NCBI GenBank assembly: GCA_947311815.1
Contig: CAMZMA010000087.1
Coordinates: 1 to 12,135 of the forward strand
Length of the DNA stretch: 12,135 nucleotides
Direction: 5' to 3'
DNA from: an uncultured Flavobacteriaceae bacterium
GTDB lineage: Bacteria; Bacteroidota; Bacteroidia; Flavobacteriales; Flavobacteriaceae
The notes beneath the pieces are model-generated. The model saw only the letters and a program-made list of their open reading frames with translations. It ran no database searches and was not told the DNA's origin. Numbering within the stretch: the stretch's first letter is position 1; each line of letters begins with the position of its first letter. A program made the position numbers and the translations under genes. Positions 1 to 6,201 of this stretch are shown in pieces.

Positions 1-30
1 ATATATCAATAATTCTGTCTGATTGAGCCT

Positions 31-53
31 TTCGTCTACGCTCAAGATAAACT
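31..53. repeat. Fragment of a flavobacterial dispersed intergenic repeat (copy 1)
   Basis: The text TTCGTCTACGCTCAAGATAA is a variant of the 'TTCGACTGCGCTCAAGATAAAC' sequence that recurs between genes in many Flavobacteriia. A second, differently degenerated copy lies about 40 bases downstream. No reading frame crosses it. The family assignment comes from recalled patterns, not from a search. Confidence 0.45.
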
Positions 54-88
54 AAAGTCGCGACCTTTTTATGAGATGAATTAAATAG

Positions 89-111
89 TTCTCGACTGCG
101 CTCGAACCGAC
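89..111. repeat. Fragment of a flavobacterial dispersed intergenic repeat (copy 2)
   Basis: TTCTCGACTGCGCTCGAACC followed by GACA matches the common flavobacterial intergenic motif CTCGACTGCGCTCGAA. It contains TCGA...TCGA short inverted arms. The local G+C is much higher than in the surrounding AT-rich spacer, which makes it stand out. It shares the core 'CTRCGCTC' with the copy at 31-53. Function unknown; such repeats usually lie at the ends of transcription units, as here. Confidence 0.5.
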
Positions 112-223
112 AAAAAGAATGTTTATAAAGCTTTATAAATAAGTGTTTTAAATTTAAATAAACCTATGCAGTTATCTACTGGCCTCTATAAATTTTAATC
201 GGACAATAATAATTCAAAAAATA

Positions 224-262
224 AAAACCCCTATAAATCAATAAGAATTATAGAGGTTTTTT
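224..262 (-). terminator. Rho-independent terminator of the aldehyde dehydrogenase gene (probably bidirectional)
   Basis: Arms at 224-236 and 248-260 pair over 13 positions around an 11-base loop. The single non-Watson-Crick position becomes a G-U pair in the leftward transcript. Read leftward, the hairpin is followed by a T-rich run (complement of 214-227). Read rightward it is followed by TTTTTT, so it may act both ways. It starts 18 bases past the stop codon at 280. CCTCTATAA at 183-191 is a second copy of part of one arm and could form an alternative, longer-range hairpin with 248-256. Confidence 0.75.
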
Positions 263-279
263 AATTTAAAAATTACAGT

Positions 280-1833
280 TTACAAATCAAACTTAATACC
301 TTGTGCTAAAGGTAATTCGTCAGAATAATTAACGGTGTTTGTTTGTCTTCTCATATATACTTTCCAAGCGTCAGAACCACTTTCGCGTCCGCCACCAGTT
401 TCTTTTTCACCTCCAAAAGCACCTCCAATTTCTGCGCCAGAAGTACCGATGTTTACATTGGCAATACCACAATCTGATCCTGCGTAGCAAAGAAATTTTT
501 CGGCTTCTTTCATATCGTTGGTCATAATTGCTGATGACAATCCTTGTACAACTCCGTTTTGAATATCGATAGCATTTTCAACATCACCAGAATATTTCAT
601 TAGATATAAAATAGGTGCAAATGTTTCGTGTTGTACGATTTCGTAATGATTTTCTGCTTCAATAATCGCTGGTTTTACATAGCAACCACTTTTAAATTCA
701 TCGCCTTCTAAAACACCGCCTTCTACCAGTACGTTTCCGCCTTCGGCTTTTGCTTTTTCAATGGCATTTAAATACATGTTTACGGCATCTTTATCAATTA
801 ATGGCCCCATATGTTTGGTTTCATCTAACGGATTTCCGATAACAATTTGTCCGTAAGCACCTACAATTGCATCGCGTACTTTATTGTAAACCGACTCATG
901 AATAATTAATCTTCTGGTAGAAGTACAACGTTGTCCTGCAGTACCTACTGCGCCAAATACTGCACCAGGAACCACCACTTTTAAATCGGCAGTTGGCGTA
1001 ATAATAATCGCATTGTTTCCTCCTAATTCTAATAATGATTTTCCGAAACGTTCTGCAACTGTTGTCCCAACAATTTTTCCCATTCTGGTAGATCCTGTAG
1101 CTGAGATTAACGGAACTCTTTTGTCTGTAGTCATCATTTCGCCAACTTTATAATCGCCATTAATGATACAAGAAATTCCTTCTGGATAGTTGTTTTCTTT
1201 TAAAATGTCTGCGATAATATTTTGACAAGCAATCGAACAAAGTGGTGCTTTTTCTGAGGCTTTCCATACACATACATCGCCACATATCCACGCAAGTGCG
1301 GTGTTCCACGCCCAAACAGCAACAGGAAAATTAAATGCAGAAATAATACCAACAACACCCAAAGAATGCCATTGCTCTCGCATTACGTGTCCTGGTCTTT
1401 CTGAAGGAATCGTTTGTCCGTTTAATTGTCTTGACAATCCAACAGCAAAATCGCAGATGTCAATCATTTCTTGTACTTCGCCATAGCCTTCTTGTAAAGA
1501 TTTTCCCATTTCGTAAGAAACCAACTGACCTAATGGTTCTTTTAATTCTCTTAATTTGTTACCAAACTGACGTACCATTTCTCCACGTTGTGGTGCGGGT
1601 ACTTTTCGCCATTCTTTAAAAGCAACTTGTGCTGTTGTAATTACTTTTTCGTAATCTTCTTTGGTAGTTGTTTTTACTTTTCCGATTAATTTTCCATCAA
1701 CAGGAGAGTAACTTTCAATCATTTCTCCATTAGAAAAATTGTTAGACCCTGTAGAGGTTCCGTTGTTTATTTCTTTAACTCCTAATTGGATTAAAGCGTC
1801 TTTAATTCCAAAATCAGTGGCAACTGCTTTCAT
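280..1833 (-). CDS. amaB: ALDH7-family aldehyde dehydrogenase (antiquitin / L-aminoadipate-6-semialdehyde dehydrogenase type)
   Basis: Full-length 517-residue NAD(P)-dependent aldehyde dehydrogenase. Visible motifs: SAFNFP with the oxyanion Asn at about 168, the cofactor-site VWKAS with Lys191, the Rossmann loop ATGSTRMG at 245-252, general-base Glu269 in LLELGGNN, and nucleophile Cys303 in GTAGQRCTSTRRL. The GQRCTSTRRL context and the C-terminal GGEKETGGGRESGSDAWKVYMRRQ block are typical of ALDH7 (antiquitin, AmaB/Pcd) rather than betaine-aldehyde or succinate-semialdehyde enzymes. ALDH7 enzymes oxidise alpha-aminoadipate semialdehyde / piperideine-6-carboxylate in lysine breakdown, so a cytoplasmic lysine-catabolic role is inferred. 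No other lysine gene is visible here. Monocistronic, with its own -7 element and terminator. The ATG at 1833 is the only sensible start. Substrate specificity is less certain than the family. Confidence 0.9.
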   Translation of the reverse strand: MKAVATDFGIKDALIQLGVKEINNGTSTGSNNFSNGEMIESYSPVDGKLIGKVKTTTKEDYEKVITTAQVAFKEWRKVPAPQRGEMVRQFGNKLRELKEPLGQLVSYEMGKSLQEGYGEVQEMIDICDFAVGLSRQLNGQTIPSERPGHVMREQWHSLGVVGIISAFNFPVAVWAWNTALAWICGDVCVWKASEKAPLCSIACQNIIADILKENNYPEGISCIINGDYKVGEMMTTDKRVPLISATGSTRMGKIVGTTVAERFGKSLLELGGNNAIIITPTADLKVVVPGAVFGAVGTAGQRCTSTRRLIIHESVYNKVRDAIVGAYGQIVIGNPLDETKHMGPLIDKDAVNMYLNAIEKAKAEGGNVLVEGGVLEGDEFKSGCYVKPAIIEAENHYEIVQHETFAPILYLMKYSGDVENAIDIQNGVVQGLSSAIMTNDMKEAEKFLCYAGSDCGIANVNIGTSGAEIGGAFGGEKETGGGRESGSDAWKVYMRRQTNTVNYSDELPLAQGIKFDL

Positions 1834-1871
1834 ATGTTTTATGTTTATTTTTTAATGCTTAAATTGTCCTC

Positions 1872-1879
1872 CAAAAGTA
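1872..1879 (-). promoter_or_regulatory. Bacteroidetes -7 promoter element for the aldehyde dehydrogenase gene
   Basis: Read on the minus strand this is TACTTTTG, an exact match to the Bacteroidetes sigma-A -7 consensus TAnnTTTG. It is placed to give a leader of roughly 30-35 bases before the ATG at 1833. No TTG sits at the ideal ~19-20 base spacing upstream, so the -33 box is weak or absent. Confidence 0.55.
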
Positions 1880-1916
1880 CAAATAAATTAACAATTATAT
1901 AAATTAAACAATACGC

Positions 1917-1925
1917 TATTATTTG
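1917..1925 (+). promoter_or_regulatory. Possible weak -7 element for the asparaginase gene
   Basis: TATTATTTG resembles TAnnTTTG with one extra base between the TA and TTTG parts. It lies 23 bases before the ATG at 1948, in the 114-base divergent spacer. No convincing -33 box is seen. Placement is the main support. Confidence 0.25.
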
Positions 1926-1947
1926 TTTAATATCAAACAAAATTCTT

Positions 1948-2988
1948 ATGAAAAAAACAGCAATTCTCCTTACTATTTTGTCTCTTTCCTTTGGATGTAA
2001 AAAGCCATCAACATCAGAAGTTAAACAGCCTCAAGTCAATAAATTTGCGATTGTAATTCACGGTGGAGCAGGTACTATTTTAAAGAAAAATATGACTCCC
2101 GAAAAAGAAGCTGCCTACAAAGCAAAACTTACAGAGGCGATAAAAACAGGATATGCGATTTTAAAAAATGGAGGAAGTAGTTTAGATGCGGTAGAAAAAA
2201 CCATTACTATTATGGAAAACTCTCCTCTATTTAATGCAGGTAAAGGAGCTGTTTTTACCAATGCTGGCACCAATGAAATGGATTCGTCTATTATGACTGG
2301 GCAAGATTTAAATGCAGGTGCTGTTGCGGGTGTGAAAAATATAAAAAATCCGATTTCGGCTGCTAGAAAAGTAATGACAAACTCTAACCATGTGTTGCTT
2401 TCGGGTGATGGAGCTTCGGCTTTTGCGAAAGAACAAGGTTTAGAAATTGTAGATCCGAGTTATTTTTATACCGAAAAGAGATTCAAATCTTTACAACGTG
2501 TAAAAGAAAAAGAAGCAAATAAAACTGCTACCAAAACCACTGCTTTTTATGATGCTGATATTCAAAACAGTAAATTTGGTACAGTCGGTTGTGTGGCTTT
2601 AGATAAAAACGGCAATATTACTGCAGGAACATCAACAGGCGGAATGACCAACAAACGTTGGAATAGAATTGGCGATTCGCCTATTATTGGTGCTGGTACA
2701 TATGCAAATAATGCTACTTGTGGTGTTTCATCTACAGGTTGGGGCGAGTATTTTATTAGAGGAATGGTGGCGCATGATATTTCTGCTCAAATGGAATACA
2801 AAAACGTTTCTTTAAAGGAGGCAACACAAAATGTAATTCAACAAAAACTGACAAAACTAGGTGGTACAGGTGGTGTTGTGGCGTTAGATAAAAATGGCAA
2901 TATGGTGTTTGAGTTTAATACCGCAGGAATGTACAGGGCTTCTATGAATGATAAAGGAGTGTTGGTGGTGAAGATTTACAAAGAATAA
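1948..2988 (+). CDS. iaaA: Plant-type L-asparaginase / isoaspartyl peptidase (Ntn-hydrolase), lipoprotein
   Basis: 346 residues. The N-terminus is a lipoprotein signal peptide ending in LSFG with lipid-accepting Cys17, so the enzyme is probably exported and membrane-anchored. The mature part has the family's HGGAG (38-42), the NAGKGAVFTNAGTNEMDSSIM block (96-116) and GAVAGV. The autocleavage site is FGTVGCVALD, where Thr212 becomes the N-terminal nucleophile of the beta subunit. STGG (229-232), GDSP and GAGTYA, which line the active site, follow. Proteins of this family self-cleave into alpha and beta chains and hydrolyse beta-aspartyl (isoAsp) dipeptides and asparagine. All key residues are present. 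The 3' end overlaps the convergent small gene by 13 bases. Exported copies are common in Bacteroidetes; here the likely role is scavenging peptides or asparagine in the periplasm. Confidence 0.93.
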   Translation: MKKTAILLTILSLSFGCKKPSTSEVKQPQVNKFAIVIHGGAGTILKKNMTPEKEAAYKAKLTEAIKTGYAILKNGGSSLDAVEKTITIMENSPLFNAGKGAVFTNAGTNEMDSSIMTGQDLNAGAVAGVKNIKNPISAARKVMTNSNHVLLSGDGASAFAKEQGLEIVDPSYFYTEKRFKSLQRVKEKEANKTATKTTAFYDADIQNSKFGTVGCVALDKNGNITAGTSTGGMTNKRWNRIGDSPIIGAGTYANNATCGVSSTGWGEYFIRGMVAHDISAQMEYKNVSLKEATQNVIQQKLTKLGGTGGVVALDKNGNMVFEFNTAGMYRASMNDKGVLVVKIYKE

Positions 2989-3314
2989 TCTAGCCATTCT
3001 TCTGGTAAAAAATCAAGGGCAACTTCTTTATTTTCTTTACTAATTTCTATCGATAAAAATGACACCTCTGGAATAGAAAGCTGCACATTATTTCGCTGAC
3101 TAATTATTTTTAAAACTTCTTTTATAGAGCGTTGTCCACATAACACTAAACTATTCATCATAGCATTAGATTCGTGTTTTAAATCAAATAAATCTACATA
3201 ATATTTAGGTTGATTGTCTTGATAAATAACCCATTCTGTAGATTTCTTTTTAGGGATCTCTAACACTTCTTTTGTGCCTGTTAAGGTTCTATAAGTAGAT
3301 GCTACAAGTTTCAT
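2976..3314 (-). CDS. Small hypothetical protein (112 aa)
   Basis: I do not recognise this protein. It is 112 residues with no signal peptide, lipobox or membrane helix, so it is probably cytoplasmic. It starts MKLVASTYRTLTG and ends with an acidic/aromatic tail (DFLPEEWLDYSL). Alternating charged and hydrophobic stretches suggest a compact alpha/beta fold, and the single Cys lies in LVLCGQRS. It lies 58 bases downstream of the barrel/anti-sigma gene on the same strand, so it may be the last gene of that cluster, or it may have its own promoter in the spacer. Its last 13 bases overlap the 3' end of the convergent asparaginase gene. The intact frame, normal start and family-like local codon use support a real gene. 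Confidence 0.6.
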   Translation of the reverse strand: MKLVASTYRTLTGTKEVLEIPKKKSTEWVIYQDNQPKYYVDLFDLKHESNAMMNSLVLCGQRSIKEVLKIISQRNNVQLSIPEVSFLSIEISKENKEVALDFLPEEWLDYSL

Positions 3315-3372
3315 AATGATAGGGATGTTATGGTTTGGACTCGAATATGTTTAAAAAGTCACTTGTTTTTTG

Positions 3373-4726
3373 TTAAAATTGATATTGTATTCCTGAATAT
3401 AGACCAAAGTTATAAGGTTTGAATCCTCTAGGAGTATTAGAAAAAGTATTGATTTGTTTTTTTAACATAGGAGCAATATTTATTTTCCATTTTTGACTCA
3501 AAGAATAATCAAAAACAATGCCAAAATTACTACTAAAATTGATAAAATTTAAATTGTCGTCTTTTCCTAGATTATTAAAAAAAGTAGGAGAAGTTACCGA
3601 AACATTGTTTTTTTGTAAAAAAAGTGTACTAAAACCTGCAATTAATTGTGTGCTGAATTTTTTTGTTTGAAAAAGACGGTATTTTAACTCTAAAGGAATT
3701 TCTATATAACTAAAAGATTTTTTTAGTGTTGTTTTATCATGAACGATGGTGTTAGTTGTGCTAAAATTAGTAAAACCTCTTGGGTTTATTTGATAATAAG
3801 AAACTTCTCCTGTAGTAGAATTATTTACTACATAAATATTGTTTGTAAAAAATCCTATTTTTTGAATTAAAACCCCCGTTTGTAGCGCCCATTTTTTATG
3901 TAGTTGGTAGCCGATGTTAATTCCGTAAGAAATAGTATTTTCTTTATGTTCAGGAATCATTGTTAAAGGGTTAACGGTATTTGTAGAGGTGTTTACAAAA
4001 TCTGTACTGTTTGATTCAGAAAACGAGTTAACACCTGCTACAACAGAAGCAATAGTCCATTTTTTTTGAGATTTTTTTATCCCCTTTTGGGTGTTCATTT
4101 TATCAACAGTTGTTATAAGGTTTTTCTTTGGCTTGTTTCTTTTCTTTTTGACTTTATTTCTTTCTTTTTGTTGCAAAGAATCTTTTGTGTTAAAAATCTT
4201 TTTCATAGCGTTTTTATCAACCAAGAGTTTCTCTTTTTCATTATTTTTATTTGAATTCACTATTTCTTTATCATCATTAATTTTTGAATCCGTATAAGTT
4301 TTTTTTGCAATTAATACAGGTGTTTTAGTAATATGATTTTTCTTTTTTCTAAAAGGATGTTGTTTGGTCTTAATTACTGTTTTTTTCTTATGTATAACAA
4401 TTTTAGTTTTGGTATTTGGTGTATTTATAACTGGTGTTTTCTGGTTCGTTTTTTTAGGGAATACTTTGTTTTTAGGCGTATTAGTAATCATCAATTCGTT
4501 TTCAATTAAATTTTTAGCAGGATTTTTTTTTGTCTGAAAAAGGGAAAAAGAAAAGCGATAGCAATAAAATAGCTGCAACACCACTACCAAACCACCACAT
4601 TGGCAATATTCTACGTTTTTTAGCAGAAAGTTTAGTTTCAATAGCGCGCCAAACTTTTGGAGAAGGAGATACTTCTATGTTTTTTAGTCGCTCTTGAAAC
4701 AGTCTGTCTATATTTTTAAGCTCCAT
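3373..4726 (-). CDS. Dual-membrane anti-sigma / outer-membrane beta-barrel protein, frameshifted at an A9 tract
   Basis: Two overlapping frames together make one recognisable protein. Part 1 (from ATG 4726) has a cytoplasmic anti-sigma-like segment (1-39: ELKNIDRLFQERL, PSPKVWRAIETKL) and a membrane helix (40-63, starting ILPMWWFGSGV). Part 2, in the +1 frame, begins at Asn (4524-4522) with a lysine-rich linker of about 150 residues. It ends in a barrel of about 225 residues with alternating amphipathic strands (GINIGYQLHKKWALQTGVL, SYIEIPLELKYRLF) and the C-terminal aromatic QYQF typical of outer-membrane proteins. With one A fewer at 4523-4531 the product is about 450 residues. The gene starts 2 bases after the sigma-factor stop. 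Architecture and context match flavobacterial 'outer membrane beta-barrel' anti-sigma proteins and the Bacteroides dual-membrane-spanning (Dma) anti-sigma factors. Whether the break is real, phase-variable, bypassed by slippage or an error cannot be told from this sequence. Confidence 0.72.
4514..4726 (-). CDS. N-terminal anti-sigma/inner-membrane fragment as literally encoded (70 aa)
   Basis: Read without a frame change, the gene downstream of the sigma factor yields 70 residues. These are a charged cytoplasmic region that would contact sigma, one hydrophobic helix (about 40-63), then SDKKKSC and a TAA right after the A9 tract. This product would keep the sigma-binding part and the membrane anchor but lose the periplasmic linker and outer-membrane barrel. 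It could therefore be an unregulated, constitutive anti-sigma form. It carries no signal peptide or lipobox: the helix lies 40 residues in, giving an N-in topology. Confidence 0.5.
   Translation of the reverse strand: MELKNIDRLFQERLKNIEVSPSPKVWRAIETKLSAKKRRILPMWWFGSGVAAILLLSLFFFPFSDKKKSC
4523..4531 (-). other. A9 homopolymer at the frame break (candidate slippage or phase-variation site)
   Basis: Nine consecutive A on the coding strand (plus-strand T9). The upstream frame reads GAC AAA AAA AAA TCC TGC TAA. The barrel frame reads ACA AAA AAA AAT CCT GCT. Removing one A (A8), or adding two (A11), joins the frames; A9 and A10 do not. Tracts of this length are known substrates for both replication slippage and RNA-polymerase slippage. 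Confidence 0.7.
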
Positions 4727-4728
4727 CT

Positions 4729-5280
4729 TTATGCGTTTTTTTCTTTTTGTTGATACATATCAATTTGGTTTTTCAATATTTTTCTTGCTCTAGACAAATT
4801 AGATTTCGAAGTGCTTTCAGATATTTGTAAAAGTGCCGCTACTTCTTTGTGTGCATAATTATCTAGCACATAAAGGTTAAAAACCAGTCGATATCTATCA
4901 GGTAATTGCTGAATTAATTGCAAAAGAAAATCCATAGTTAATGTGTTTTCTTCTAGGGTAATTTCTTCTTGATTATCTACAAATTCATCCTCTTTAATTA
5001 TTTTTAAATGCGTTGTATTTCTATATTTTTGAATAGCGGTGTTTATGGCAATTCTTTTACACCAACCTTCAAAAGAACCCGTGTGTTTGTACTGCTTTAT
5101 TTTTTTAAAAATAGTTAAAAAACTATCTTGCAACGTGTCTTCTGCATCTTCATAATTTTTAGAATATTTTAAGCACAAAGCGAAAATCTTATCAGAAAAA
5201 AGCTGATAAATTTGAGATTGTGCAGCTAAATCTTGCTGCTTGCATTTTTTTATAAGTTCTTCTAGGTTGATTTCTTTTAT
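4729..5280 (-). CDS. ECF (sigma-70 family) RNA polymerase sigma factor with no canonical start codon
   Basis: ECF sigma factor. Region 2 is seen in NYEDAEDTLQDSFLTIFKK and GSFEGWCKRIAINTAIQKYR; region 4 helix-turn-helix in LPDRYRLVFNLYVLDNYAHKEVAALLQISESTSKSNLSRARKIL. A 40-residue acidic linker separates them. The only ATG/GTG/TTG start is TTG at 5178, which would delete the first half of region 2.1. Reading upstream in frame gives IKEINLEELIKKCKQQDLAA, then QSQIYQLFSDKIFALC: clear N-terminal ECF sequence, reaching an in-frame stop at 5293-5295. The best candidate start is ATA at 5280, where homologues have ATG, giving 183 residues, the usual ECF length. It follows a lipoprotein gene by 12 bases and precedes the membrane anti-sigma gene by 2, so the two are probably co-transcribed and form a regulator/anti-regulator pair. 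Confidence 0.85.
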   Translation of the reverse strand: MKEINLEELIKKCKQQDLAAQSQIYQLFSDKIFALCLKYSKNYEDAEDTLQDSFLTIFKKIKQYKHTGSFEGWCKRIAINTAIQKYRNTTHLKIIKEDEFVDNQEEITLEENTLTMDFLLQLIQQLPDRYRLVFNLYVLDNYAHKEVAALLQISESTSKSNLSRARKILKNQIDMYQQKEKNA

Positions 5281-5292
5281 TCCTTTATAAAA

Positions 5293-5718
5293 TTAATAAG
5301 AGTATGTTATTTGTTGATTCCATGTTGCTAAATTTAATACTATTTGATGATTGTTTGTTTGTAGTTTTCTGATATCAAAGGAAAATTCTTTTGTAAAATA
5401 TGCCAAACACATTTGATTATTCTCTAAAGACAATTTTAAATTCCGTTGTTCTGGGTTTGATTCTGAGATCTGATTTGCATCAATTAATGTTGCTTTCCAA
5501 TCATCATTACATCCACTAGAACCAATGGTAATAAATAAACAATTTCCTTCTATTTTTACATTTGTAATGGTATAATTATCTGTTGATGTTGTGTTGTAAA
5601 GAACGTTATTTACAATAACCGATTCTCCACATTCTAAATTTGTTTCATGTTTATTTTTTTGACACGAAAATAATGAAAGAAAAAATACAATTGCTAAAAT
5701 TTTTATTGATTGAAACAT
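5293..5718 (-). CDS. Small lipoprotein, third in the sigma-factor cluster
   Basis: 141 residues. The signal peptide MFQSIKILAIVFFLSLFSC has lipobox LFSC with Cys19, so it is exported and lipid-anchored. The mature part includes ECGESVIVNN, DNYTITNVKIEGNCLFITIGSSGCNDDW, ESNPEQRNLKLSLEN and CLAYFTKEFSFDIRKL. It looks like a single beta-sandwich domain with several Cys that could form disulfides (ECGES, EGNCL, SSGCN, QMCLA). I recognise this pattern as a recurrent flavobacterial lipoprotein of unknown function, with no enzyme motif. It ends 12 bases before the ATA of the sigma gene. Its stop codon also delimits the sigma frame, which suggests translational coupling. Lipidation is well supported; function is unknown. 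Confidence 0.8.
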   Translation of the reverse strand: MFQSIKILAIVFFLSLFSCQKNKHETNLECGESVIVNNVLYNTTSTDNYTITNVKIEGNCLFITIGSSGCNDDWKATLIDANQISESNPEQRNLKLSLENNQMCLAYFTKEFSFDIRKLQTNNHQIVLNLATWNQQITYSY

Positions 5719-5742
5719 GTTAATTTAGTATTTTAGATGGTG

Positions 5743-6192
5743 TTATATGAATATTCTATAAATTCCTGTATTCGTACTGAATGAATATGAGACTTCTCTT
5801 ATTGTTATTTGGTTGTATTTTGTAAAAGAGCAACAATCTCCATCTAACCGTTCGGCATCTACAAAAAAAGAAAAAATAGTTTCATCTGCTATTTTAATTA
5901 CAAGTGTTACTTGTTCTGTTTTCCAACCAATAGTATTTATTTGTATAAGGTTTTTGTTGTTTTCGCTGATAAAACTATGAGAAACTACTTTAGTAGTTGC
6001 TAAATTAACCACTGTTATATCATTTGCATGATACGTTTGGTTAGTAAATAGATTTTCTTTACTAATGCTATCTACCAATTCAAAAACAAAAGGTTCTGGA
6101 GGTGTAAAACAATTTTGGTTACAATCAACTTTACACGATTGTAATAAAAAAACACTAAATACTATTAAACGAATGTTTGCTATTGTTTTCAT
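5743..6192 (-). CDS. Small cysteine-containing lipoprotein, second in the sigma-factor cluster
   Basis: 149 residues. The signal peptide ends in FLLQSC with lipobox Cys20. The next residues, KVDCNQNCFTPPEPF, add two more Cys and a proline-rich stretch; DGDCCSF adds a pair further on, so disulfides are likely. The remainder (FVFELVDSISKENLFTNQTYHANDITVVNL...) has a beta-rich, immunoglobulin-like pattern. Bacteroidetes lipoproteins with the 'FELVD...GENLF' pattern are common, but I know of no assigned function. It lies between two other lipoprotein genes, 9 bases after one and 24 bases before the next, so it is probably in the same operon. Envelope or surface exposure is inferred from the lipobox. 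Confidence 0.8.
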   Translation of the reverse strand: MKTIANIRLIVFSVFLLQSCKVDCNQNCFTPPEPFVFELVDSISKENLFTNQTYHANDITVVNLATTKVVSHSFISENNKNLIQINTIGWKTEQVTLVIKIADETIFSFFVDAERLDGDCCSFTKYNQITIREVSYSFSTNTGIYRIFI

Positions 6193-6201
6193 AAGTCACT
6201 A

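Noticed and set aside
339..1619. Three short plus-strand open frames opposite the aldehyde dehydrogenase
   Set aside because: Antisense shadows of a long conserved enzyme gene with no independent support.
4066..4297. Two hydrophobic open frames (62 and 68 residues) on the plus strand
   Set aside because: They are the complement of the lysine-rich linker: AAA-rich codons read backwards give Phe/Leu-rich sequence.
4489..4491. ATG at 4491 as an independent start for the barrel part
   Set aside because: It would leave the barrel with no signal peptide or membrane helix, so it could not reach the outer membrane.
4525..4641. In-frame start at 4641 extending the barrel frame upstream (KLNFLLKNVEYCQCGGLVVVLQLFY...)
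   Set aside because: This stretch is the out-of-frame reading of the anti-sigma membrane helix. It has no resemblance to a signal peptide with a cleavage site, and the upstream frame is the one that matches the family.
5176..5178. TTG at 5178 as the true sigma-factor start
   Set aside because: It removes 34 residues of clearly conserved ECF region 2 sequence that is open in the same frame.
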